Assembly (NCBI GenBank): GCA_905234145.1
Contig: CAJOGK010000001.1
Location: 62,001-126,000 of the forward strand
Origin: an uncultured Prevotella sp.
Lineage (GTDB): Bacteria; Bacteroidota; Bacteroidia; Bacteroidales; Bacteroidaceae
Direction: 5' to 3'
Length of the DNA: 64,000 nt
The position numbers and the translations under genes were made by a program. The notes under the pieces are model-generated. The model did no database searches. It was not told where the DNA came from and was given only the letters and a program-made list of their open reading frames with translations. Positions 24,314 to 31,901 of the stretch are shown piece by piece (within the stretch, counting starts at the first letter, position 1; each line of letters opens with the position of its first letter).

Positions 24314-24458
24314 ATGAAAAAAATCAAATAACTACATCCCCCAACCCATTGACACCTCTGATTCTCAATTGCCAGATGGGTTGAACCCGTAGCACGAGAC
24401 AATAGCCAAGAACGACCATGAAGTTTGGCACTTCATACAAACAAACGACATCATTTGA
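24314..24458 (+). pseudogene. decayed small RyR gene
   Basis: In one frame from 24330: YIPQPIDTSDSQLPDGLNP, a TAG stop, then IAKNDHEVWHF and a TGA at 24456-24458. The intact gene at 336-629 reads YTPQPIDTTDVKLPEELEQ and SKNVHEVWAE at the same places. The ATG at 24314 is out of frame with the rest. It therefore has a frameshift, a nonsense codon and a lost C-terminus. It shows that a small RyR gene also stood next to this second channel module. Confidence 0.75.
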
Positions 24459-24524
24459 TGCAGTTGGTTTAGTTCAAAAAGGGCTATACACTTTCGTTTA
24501 AAACAGTTAAAAAACTATTATTAT

Positions 24525-24594
24525 CAGCGGAAACTAGAAGAAAAAATATATTTTCCGCTGGTTATATGCATATTTTTACTATATTTGCAGCGGA
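24525..24594 (+). promoter_or_regulatory. CAGCGGA operator and promoter of the DUF234 ATPase
   Basis: Inverted arms CAGCGGAAA (24525-24533) and TTTCCGCTG (24552-24560) with an 18-nt loop, then -7 box TATATTTGC (24580-24588), then a third CAGCGGA at 24588-24594 right in the transcription start region. The -33 position falls next to the right arm and has no good TTTG, which suits a regulated promoter. Confidence 0.65.
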
Positions 24595-24616
24595 TTTTGA
24601 TTATAATATTATATTT

Positions 24617-26041
24617 ATGATTATAGGACGTGAAAAAGAACAGCGTGAACTGCTGGATCTTCTTGAAAAAGATGAGTCACAGTTTTGTGCCGTCTATGGC
24701 AGAAGGCGTGTAGGCAAGACATATCTCATACGCGAGACATTCAACTATCAGTTCTGCTTTCAGCACACGGGAGTGGCGAAAGGAACGCTACGCCAGCAAC
24801 TGACGGCATTCCGCAACTCTTTGGTGGCGGCAGGTTTAAAGTGCGCCATCCCAAAAACGTGGATGGAAGCCTTTGAACTGCTGAAACAGCTTATCAACGA
24901 AGCCCCTTCCGGTAAGAAGGTGATATTTGTCGACGAACTGCCCTGGATGGATACACCTAAGGGGAACCTTATCGGTGCGCTGGAAAACTTCTGGAACGGT
25001 TGGGCTACGGCACGCCGTGAAAAAGACATTGTACTCATCGTATGCGGCAGTGCCACTTCATGGATCAGCAAGAAACTGCTGAAGGACAAGGGTGGACTTC
25101 GCGGAAGACTAACCAACCGCATAAAACTGGTACCCTTCACACTCCGTGAATGTGAACTTTTTGCCAAAGGTGCTAACTTGGCATTAGGCAGGAAGGACGT
25201 GCTTGAACTCTACATGATCCTCGGTGGTATACCTTATTATTGGAGTTTCCTGAAAAAAGGATTAAGTGTGGCACAGAATGTCGATCAGTTATTCTTTACA
25301 GAGACGGCACAACTTCGTGACGAGTTCGAGGCTCTCTATGCCATTCTATTCAAGCGTCCGGAAAATTACCTCAAGGTCATAGCATGTCTGAGCAATGGCA
25401 GGAAATCAGGAATGACCAGGGAGTCCATCCTCGCAATGAGCAAGATTTCTGACGGAGGCACCTTCTCCACCGTACTGGAAGAGTTGGAGGAGTGTGGGTT
25501 CATACGACGCTTTGCTTCTGCCGATACCGCAGAGGCTAACGCTATGTATCAGTTGATAGACAACTACACCTTATTTTATTACCTCTGTATCAAGAAGAAT
25601 GCTTTCAGCGATGAACGTTACTGGTCGAACACCTTCACGTCAACAGCCCATAATACCTGGAAGGGACATGCCTTTGAGCGGGTGTGTCTCCAGCATGTCC
25701 CGCAGATTAAAGCAGCCCTTGGCATCTCTGGCGTCCAGACTAATGTGTGCTCATGGTTTGCACGCGGAACAGACGAGCGGCGTGGAGCACAGATTGACCT
25801 CGTGATTCAACGCGCCGACGGATTTACCGACCTCTGTGAGATGAAACATTCTACAGGTATTTTTACGATTGACAAAGACTACGCCAGCGACTTACAAAAC
25901 AAGCATGAAGCCTATCAGGAACTGTCAAAGGACAGACGTACACTACACCTTGTTATGGTAACAACGAATGGCGTCATGCACAACAACTACTACAATATGA
26001 TACAGAATGAGATTGTCATGGATGACTTGTTTGCTGTTTAG
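24617..26041 (+). CDS. ATPase with DUF234/PD-(D/E)xK-like C-terminus
   Basis: 474 residues from ATG 24617 (the longer frame starts upstream of the -7 box). P-loop YGRRRVGKTYLI (about 29-40), Walker B KVIFVDELPW, then FTLRECELFAKG typical of the archaeal ATPase/DUF234 family. The C-terminal part holds WKGHAFERVC, RGAQIDLVIQRADGFTDLCEMKHS, where D, E and K fit the PD-(D/E)xK nuclease-like motif. Such proteins are numerous in Bacteroidota and have no settled function. Standing alone with its own palindromic operator, it resembles the organisation of the ATPase at 11100. Confidence 0.85.
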   Translation: MIIGREKEQRELLDLLEKDESQFCAVYGRRRVGKTYLIRETFNYQFCFQHTGVAKGTLRQQLTAFRNSLVAAGLKCAIPKTWMEAFELLKQLINEAPSGKKVIFVDELPWMDTPKGNLIGALENFWNGWATARREKDIVLIVCGSATSWISKKLLKDKGGLRGRLTNRIKLVPFTLRECELFAKGANLALGRKDVLELYMILGGIPYYWSFLKKGLSVAQNVDQLFFTETAQLRDEFEALYAILFKRPENYLKVIACLSNGRKSGMTRESILAMSKISDGGTFSTVLEELEECGFIRRFASADTAEANAMYQLIDNYTLFYYLCIKKNAFSDERYWSNTFTSTAHNTWKGHAFERVCLQHVPQIKAALGISGVQTNVCSWFARGTDERRGAQIDLVIQRADGFTDLCEMKHSTGIFTIDKDYASDLQNKHEAYQELSKDRRTLHLVMVTTNGVMHNNYYNMIQNEIVMDDLFAV

Positions 26042-26077
26042 ATGATGAGCGCACTGATTCGGGTCTCTTCATAGAAG

Positions 26078-26152
26078 GCTGATATCTTTGCTAACGAGAA
26101 GAAGCCATTTTATTCTTCCTTTCTCACTAGATGGAACGATTGTAATAGTCAG
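26078..26152 (+). pseudogene. 75-bp scar of an AAA ATPase gene
   Basis: The first part corresponds to codons GDIFANEKKPFY-like of the ATPase at 11100 (there at about 11685-11723), joined directly to the last codons and 3' flank (TTCCTTTCTCACT... AATAGTCAGA), which in the intact copy lie at 12199-12237. About 480 bp between them are gone. The flank just after the stop is shared too. Confidence 0.75.
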
Positions 26153-26165
26153 AGAAGATTTCTGA

Positions 26166-27116
26166 TCATCCTTGTGAACTTAATCTGTTGATTTCATCCT
26201 CTATGGCAGCCTTGACAGGATAAACAGATTTAAAATACATCTGTTGTAAAAAGTCCAAACCCTTACCTGTTGACATATTGATTGTACTCTCATAATGGAT
26301 AGGCAGCATGTTGCCATTGTGATCCATATAGAAGCGATTCTCTCCTTTACGCACATAGGCAAACCCTCCTTCAAAAGAATCATCATAATCCCATTGTGGT
26401 GAAAAGACGAGATGCCCGTTCTCATCAGCAAATCCATAATGGTCGTTCTCGTCAATGATGGTTACAAGACCCTCGTGAAAGGTGAAAGCAGCCTTAAATT
26501 GTTCAATAGGAATAATTTCTCCTCGGCAATTTCTGAACACCTGCTAGCCTTTCTCATTAAACAGAAGTGCTATATTCGCAGAATGTCCTATAGAATTTCC
26601 ATATAGAAAAGGAATAACGTTTTCACCATTACGGTTAACGACTCCCCATTTGCCATTGAAATCCATGACATCGGCTAGGCCATCTTTGAAATCTCCACCC
26701 TTTTGAAACATGAATGGTATAACGGTTTCTCCTTTCTTGTCGATATACCCCATCTTCATCGTTTCTGCATGCTGTACTTTTACCAGTCCTTCGCTGAATA
26801 TGGAATGCCATACATATTGGCAAGGTATAACAACTTTCCCAGTTTCATCAACGAACCCTATTTTTTTATCATCATCAACAACAGCACACATTCCTTCATC
26901 GAATCGATGATAAATCAATCGCCATTGTGGGGAAACGACTATTTCACCAACACTATTCTTAAATCCCCATTTTCCACTCTGCCAGTCCTTAAAAGCATGA
27001 AGTGTCGCATTTGTTTTCTGTTCCATAATACATATATCTTGATCGTAAATAATTATTAGAGAGTCTTTGGACTGAGCTTTTCTATCATTATGTCGAAAAT
27101 AAGTCTTTTCTTCCAA
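26166..27116 (-). pseudogene. WG-repeat protein interrupted by an in-frame amber codon
   Basis: A single minus-strand frame runs from ATG 27116 to 26166, with one TAG at 26544-26546. Before it are WG/KWG-type repeats (SGKWGFKNSVGEIVVSPQW, KIGFVDETGKVVIPCQY, KMGYIDKKGETVIP, KWGVVNRNGENVIP). After it the same pattern goes on (HYGFADENGHLVFSPQW). The amber codon sits where these repeats often have Trp, so TGG to TAG is the simplest cause. Total would be about 316 residues. An internal start at 27026 is possible. WG proteins are thought to be binding or sensor proteins. Confidence 0.8.
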
Positions 27117-27123
27117 AATTTCT

Positions 27124-27191
27124 CCAAAGATATTTGTAGTTTTGCCTGAGATTTTTTACCTTTGCAGCAGATTTTTGCATCAAGAGTGCTT
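27124..27191 (+). promoter_or_regulatory. promoter and leader, copy 1
   Basis: TTTG (27133-27136), exactly 20 nt, TACCTTTGC (27157-27165), then GCAGCAGATTTTTGCATC and AAGAGTGCTT. An almost equal 66-bp block lies at 29251-29316. It drives the membrane protein at 27277. On the minus strand CAAAGATA at 27125-27132 also gives a possible -7 box for the WG-repeat gene. Confidence 0.75.
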
Positions 27192-27276
27192 GTTACAAAA
27201 GACCATCGCCGAGTGCGATATCCCGAAACAAGCATTATTACGAAAAGTATTTGAATAATAAAAAACTTATATTGAC

Positions 27277-28896
27277 ATGCTAAACAATTTTATATCAGGA
27301 CTTGTGGCTATTTTCTTTTGGGGAAAGACTAGTTCGAAAACGCTAGATAAAATTCTCAATGCCAGTTGGATAAGAACATTCATATATGGCTTCCTAACCA
27401 TAGTCATTTCTGTGTTCTTCTATAAAACATATCAAGTTGCAACAATTTACAACATGGTGCAAGTTTCAGGTATTAGCCAAGCACGTGATTCGGCTGGGCA
27501 TGTTGTAGACACAGTAAAAAATCTATGCATCGTACATAAACTAGCAGAAAACTCGATGATGCAGAACGACCTATATACAAAAGAAATAGGTGATTATAGC
27601 CCTTGGGGGGACGTCAATAAACTTTTAAGTCATGACGGTGGGGCCGTCTTGAAAATCCAAGGTGTTACACAGCCATATGCATTCCGTCGAAATAAGATTA
27701 AAGGTTGGGATGAAAACGTTGAGTCTGAATATAATCATGAATTAGCCAGCAAGAATATACCCCATGACAAGGTAGATCATCTGTATATGATTTCATATCT
27801 TGCTACCAGTATACCAAGTATTATTCCTTTTTATCCCAAATTTGAAGGCGGTGACGAACTTCAATTTGTTGACGAACACATATTCTATGAAACTGAAGCA
27901 AGTAATACGAGGAACAATCCTTTAATTTCTTTTTATTCTAGATATAAAGGTCTGGAAATAGGTGAGGACGAAGTTCCCCTTAATCATCCCGACATTTTAA
28001 ACAATGGTTTTTATTTTAAACAGATTGTAGGCACTGTCAACGCTAAGGATATCAATTATGATTATGCAAATATGGGATTTTTTGCAGTGGCAAATGTCAT
28101 AAATAAACTTAATTTTTTTACAGCAGCAGATATATCTCAATATAATTATTGGTTAACCATAAATTCAGATTGCCCTGTAAAGGATCTCTATATTGAATAT
28201 GACATCCCCATTGAAACAAATCAACTTAATGAACATATGACAATAGGGACAAGAGGTATCAGTTTTGACAGTACATGCGTAAAGTGGATTCAAAATGGAG
28301 GAACAACGGCATTTCACATAAAGTTCCCCTCTTTAGCTAACTTACAGCTTATCCGTTCTCTGATTTTGACGACACTCCTTACTGCCCTGTTCTCACTATT
28401 CTGCAGAAATCTCTATTATGCAATTCGAAGGTGGGCATATAAAAAGAGGAAAAAGAATTGGATACCATATAGTGTTGCCAAGCAATTCAGTACAAGGAGC
28501 AAAGAAAAAATAAGGCATGGACGCTATGTCTTTAGGCTGATATTATTTTCGTTACTTCTTATGCTTGCTGTCATAGTCACAGCTGTAACAATAATTGTTA
28601 GCCAAAACACATCGATTCTCGTCAATTTTGATTGTTATGACTATATCTGTTTTATTCCACTTGTATTTCTTGTTTTCTCAATTATCATCATCTATTATGG
28701 CTATAAAAGAATACGAAAGCCATTGTTGTCAGCTCTCTCTGGTGTTGATGAGACTGAAGAACAAGAGACCAATAATGATTTCTCATCCATTTTTGTGCAT
28801 GAAAGAGATGAAGAAGAAGAATATGACAGATTGGTGGAAGAACAACTAAGAGAAAATGCACTTACAGAAGAAGACTCCCAGGAAACAGGTAAATAA
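27277..28896 (+). CDS. multi-pass membrane protein of unknown function
   Basis: 539 residues. One membrane helix near the N-terminus (about 34-52, TFIYGFLTIVISVFF), a large region of about 300 residues that is probably outside the membrane (IPSIIPFYPKFEGGDELQF, FYFKQIVGTVNAKDINYDY), then three helices near the C-terminus (LILTTLLTALFSLFC, LILFSLLLMLAVIVTAV, ICFIPLVFLVFSIIIIYYG) and a very acidic tail. I recognise no family. Driven by the promoter at 27133. A 59-codon ORF follows 6 bases later. Membrane location is sure, function unknown. Confidence 0.7.
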   Translation: MLNNFISGLVAIFFWGKTSSKTLDKILNASWIRTFIYGFLTIVISVFFYKTYQVATIYNMVQVSGISQARDSAGHVVDTVKNLCIVHKLAENSMMQNDLYTKEIGDYSPWGDVNKLLSHDGGAVLKIQGVTQPYAFRRNKIKGWDENVESEYNHELASKNIPHDKVDHLYMISYLATSIPSIIPFYPKFEGGDELQFVDEHIFYETEASNTRNNPLISFYSRYKGLEIGEDEVPLNHPDILNNGFYFKQIVGTVNAKDINYDYANMGFFAVANVINKLNFFTAADISQYNYWLTINSDCPVKDLYIEYDIPIETNQLNEHMTIGTRGISFDSTCVKWIQNGGTTAFHIKFPSLANLQLIRSLILTTLLTALFSLFCRNLYYAIRRWAYKKRKKNWIPYSVAKQFSTRSKEKIRHGRYVFRLILFSLLLMLAVIVTAVTIIVSQNTSILVNFDCYDYICFIPLVFLVFSIIIIYYGYKRIRKPLLSALSGVDETEEQETNNDFSSIFVHERDEEEEYDRLVEEQLRENALTEEDSQETGK

Positions 28897-28902
28897 AAGA
28901 AT

Positions 28903-29082
28903 ATGGATAGAGACGAAATGAAAGAGTTGGTCAACTACTTGATACCACTGGCTGAGAATACCAATGCAGTAAAAGCAAAAATGACTGCTGACTACGATGA
29001 GAAATGGGAGTTTTTATGGGTGTTCCTCAAGATATACATCATTAGCAAGATGCCTGAAAGAATGGAGAATGCAAAATTCTGA
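28903..29082 (+). CDS. small ORF after the membrane protein (59 aa)
   Basis: ATG 28903 to TGA 29082, 59 residues: begins MDRDEMKELVNYLIPLAE and contains KWEFLWVFLKIYIISKMPE. It starts 6 bases after the membrane protein stop, a spacing usual for operon genes, and is mostly helical. No family recognised. The following 29083-29250 looks like decayed DNA without a usable frame. Confidence 0.45.
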   Translation: MDRDEMKELVNYLIPLAENTNAVKAKMTADYDEKWEFLWVFLKIYIISKMPERMENAKF

Positions 29083-29250
29083 TGGTACGGTATGGAGCAT
29101 CTATCTCATGGAGGACCTTGTTTGCGTAATCCACCCAATACTCGTTCACTTTAAAAGCCTCTCCAGAGGCTCAGTGAGGCATGAAAATGCATCATTTTGA
29201 TGTCCATTCATTCAGAAAAAGAATAAATATGACCTTACTGTGATATTTAT

Positions 29251-29316
29251 CCAAAGATATTTGTTATTTTACCTAAGAATTCTTACCTTTGCAGCGGTTT
29301 TGCATCAAGAGTGCTT
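29251..29316 (+). promoter_or_regulatory. promoter and leader, copy 2
   Basis: TTTG (29260-29263), 20 nt, TACCTTTGC (29284-29292), then GCAGCGGTTTTGCATC and AAGAGTGCTT, closely matching 27124-27191. Leads to the N-formylglutamate amidohydrolase gene at 29400. The stretch 29083-29399 has no other feature that I can support. Confidence 0.75.
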
Positions 29317-29399
29317 CAGTGCACACCAACCGAGCTTACGTTATGCCACGGTGGTAAGACGATGCGAGTTAAGTGAGTATTAACTAAAATGATAACGAT

Positions 29400-30111
29400 A
29401 TGCAATACAACAGAATTGTACTGAATGAACCGCACGCCTCCGTTGAAGGCTTGTATGATGATGAACTGAGTTTTTGGCAGATTGATGCCCGATTTATCAA
29501 TGACGTTGTGATGAGGTTGACCGATTGGCACACGGATTACCTCTTTCATGGTTATCGGAATGACCGGATCAAGGCTGTCAGGTTCCCTTATTCCCGATTT
29601 ATTGTTGATGCCGAACGTCTCTGGAATGATCCGATGGAAACGATTGGCCAAGGTATCGTATACCGATACTATGACGATTATGTTAGGATGATTCCCCCTG
29701 GTGCCGAAAAGCGTCTGCTCCGTTTGTGGCATTGGCATCAGAAGCAATTGAGGAATGCACTTTGCAAAGATGCTTTGCTGCTTGACTGCCATTCTTTCCC
29801 AAGTGAGATAGGCGATGTGGATATTTGCATTGGTTTTTAATGAAGACTGGTCGAAGCCCGCAAAGTCTACGATAGAACTGACCGTCAATCTGTTTGAGGA
29901 GAATGGCTACAAGGTTGACATCAATGAGCCTTACAGCAACTCAGAGACTCCGGATTGTCCGTTCCAATATCAATCAATGATGCTGGAGGTAAACAAGAGA
30001 ACCTATATGGACCAAAACAGCCTGCATTTGAAGTTCCCTACTCATTTCAAACAAGATGTCAATGGCGTAATATCACGCTTGATGCAACTTATCTGCCGCC
30101 TTCCATATTAG
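29400..30111 (+). pseudogene. N-formylglutamate amidohydrolase family protein, frameshifted
   Basis: Two frames join into one protein of about 235 residues. The first (ATG 29400) has LNEPHASVEGLYDDE, FPYSRFIVDAERLWND and LLLDCHSFPSE, the metal/catalytic motifs of the family. It stops at TAA right after DVDICIGF. The second frame continues NEDWSKPAKSTIELTVNLFE and ends at TAG 30111. Removing one T from the T5 run at 29834-29838 restores a continuous reading. The family hydrolyses N-formyl-glutamate-type amides. This is either a real frameshift or a sequencing error. Confidence 0.8.
30067..30087 (+). repeat. 21-bp direct repeat, left copy
   Basis: GTAATATCACGC followed by TTGATGCAA, exact match to 31121-31141. 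This copy is inside the last codons of the amidohydrolase gene. Confidence 0.8.
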
Positions 30112-30221
30112 GTGAAAGAAACTAAACAAGGTGGTGTCTCCATATATCAAGGCGTTTCTTTTCAACAGAATGATAGAAAAGGTTCATCTAAAGACTCTTT
30201 ATATTGTAGATACGACAGGTT

Positions 30222-31124
30222 ATGAATAATGATCTCAATCATAAGTTTTGCTCATCGTATTACCGCGATGCAGCTGTACGACTCGCAATTAGGGGGAACA
30301 AATTGTTCTTCCTACGAAAGTCAAAACCGTTGCGAGGTCGCAACTTGGTTGGTGCGTCATCCGATGATTCCGGCAAGCGTACCATTTTAAAACCCGATTC
30401 AGATGGAGGGTATGATCTCAGTATCTTACCGCATACCAATCAGGTCATTTCACTATGCAGTCACATCCCTGATACCGATTACTATTCGTCATATATACGC
30501 ATACCTGTATTTGTCCATGCACACGATAGCGGTTTTCACAACACACCTGCGTATATCTATAACATAGACCAACTGAAACGGATACCTACAGACAAAGATT
30601 ATCTGCACTATTGGCTTAAGGCTACCGATTATTTTCAGAGCGATGAGGAGCCTATTAAGAATTTGGCTAAAGAGATTGCCGGAAGATGCATCGAGAACGA
30701 TTACCTCCGAGTATTAGCAGTATATAAATTTGTAGTCCGCAACCTCTTCTATGACTACGACGAACTACAAGCCAAGGTACGGCAAGATGACTCAGCGGTC
30801 GCTGTGGTCAAACGCCGTCACACAACATGTCGTGGTTATGTAAGCCTTTGTGTCTCATTGTTGCGTGCCATGCATATACCTGCCCAACAACTGGCATGTT
30901 ATCTGGCAAAGCCTGGAGAATTGATAGACGTTGAGCATGTAAAACCAAAAACCAATCATGTTGTGGTTGCAGCATTTGCCGACAATCGTTGGCTGCTACT
31001 CGATCCAACTCGTGATAGTCATAATAAATATCAAAATGGTGAATTTTACAAATTAAACGAACAACCCTCACTTGCCAATTTTGACATGACGGAACAACTC
31101 TTCTCATTTACCCATTGGCTGTAA
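30222..31124 (+). CDS. transglutaminase-like cysteine protease-fold protein
   Basis: 300 residues. The transglutaminase-like core is seen as RRHTTCRGYVSLCVSLLRAM (Cys in TTCRG), NHVVVAAFADNRWLLLDPT (His and Asp), the usual Cys-His-Asp order. The first 130 residues contain a beta-rich region (RIPVFVHAHDSGFHNTPAYIY) without a name. No signal peptide. The gene lies between exact 21-bp direct repeats, so it seems to be an inserted or rearranged segment. The CRISPR-Cas promoter begins 33 bases after its stop. Function (protease, amidase or cross-linking) cannot be told from sequence. Confidence 0.8.
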   Translation: MNNDLNHKFCSSYYRDAAVRLAIRGNKLFFLRKSKPLRGRNLVGASSDDSGKRTILKPDSDGGYDLSILPHTNQVISLCSHIPDTDYYSSYIRIPVFVHAHDSGFHNTPAYIYNIDQLKRIPTDKDYLHYWLKATDYFQSDEEPIKNLAKEIAGRCIENDYLRVLAVYKFVVRNLFYDYDELQAKVRQDDSAVAVVKRRHTTCRGYVSLCVSLLRAMHIPAQQLACYLAKPGELIDVEHVKPKTNHVVVAAFADNRWLLLDPTRDSHNKYQNGEFYKLNEQPSLANFDMTEQLFSFTHWL

Positions 31125-31141
31125 TATCACGCTTGATGCAA
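31121..31141 (+). repeat. 21-bp direct repeat, right copy
   Basis: Exact copy of 30067-30087, starting inside the last codon of the transglutaminase-like gene. Confidence 0.8.
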
Positions 31142-31156
31142 TTTGTTCAATTTTTA

Positions 31157-31189
31157 TTTGGTCAATTCATAAAAAAGTTCTATCTTTGC
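31157..31189 (+). promoter_or_regulatory. promoter of the CRISPR-Cas operon
   Basis: TTTG (31157-31160), 20 nt, TATCTTTGC (31181-31189). A perfect Bacteroidota promoter, 32 nt before the cas6 start. No other strong promoter is seen before 43471, so the cas genes are probably one operon. Confidence 0.8.
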
Positions 31190-31220
31190 CCTCACAAACA
31201 AAAACCGTTTTATTATTCGT

Positions 31221-31889
31221 ATGTCCCAAATACAAACATTGATATTACAATTTGCTAACGAACTGTCTCAAAATGACATCCCCAAGTTCCGTGGAGCTGT
31301 TATTGCTTCTTTGGAAGAGAAAAATATTCTCTATCATAATCATATAGACAACAAGTTCAGATATGCCTATCCCTTGATACAATACAAACGTATTCATCAG
31401 AAAGCCGCAATTGTCTGTATTGGAGATGGCGTTAAAGCCATTCACGAGTTATTTGCATCGAACAACTTTTTTTTAAAAATAGGTGAAAAAGAGACCGAAC
31501 TGAAGATGGATTATGCCAAAGCCTACGATAATGCAATCCGCATCTGCGAAACGGAGCAGTTTTACCGTCTTCGCAACTGGCTTCCGCTCAACTCTAAAAA
31601 CTATGGTAAGTTTCAAAACACCGACAACCTTGTTGAAAAGATACAGATATTGGAACGGATCTTAATCGGAAACATTCTTTCTTTCCTGAAAGGAGTTGGC
31701 ATTCATCTAGAAGAACAGTTGGAATTGCATATTACAAACATTACAGATCAGAGGTCTGCCACTTATAAGAAAGTCAAGCTGATGGCTTTTGATATAGAAT
31801 TCAAGACAAATCTATCTCTTCCCCAATATATTGGCATTGGCAAAAATGCCAGTGTGGGCTATGGAATATTGACAACTATTACCAATTAA
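31221..31889 (+). CDS. cas6: Cas6-like CRISPR RNA endoribonuclease
   Basis: 222 residues. FRGAVIASLEEKN near the N-terminus and the C-terminal glycine-rich loop YIGIGKNASVGYGIL are typical of Cas6. A His pair (YHNHIDNKFRYAYPLIQYK) near residue 35-40 may take part in catalysis. Cas6 cuts the long array transcript within each repeat to make guide RNAs. First gene of the operon, 12 bases before cas10. It is on the short side for Cas6 but complete. Confidence 0.8.
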   Translation: MSQIQTLILQFANELSQNDIPKFRGAVIASLEEKNILYHNHIDNKFRYAYPLIQYKRIHQKAAIVCIGDGVKAIHELFASNNFFLKIGEKETELKMDYAKAYDNAIRICETEQFYRLRNWLPLNSKNYGKFQNTDNLVEKIQILERILIGNILSFLKGVGIHLEEQLELHITNITDQRSATYKKVKLMAFDIEFKTNLSLPQYIGIGKNASVGYGILTTITN

Positions 31890-31901
31890 AACTATCATAT
31901 C

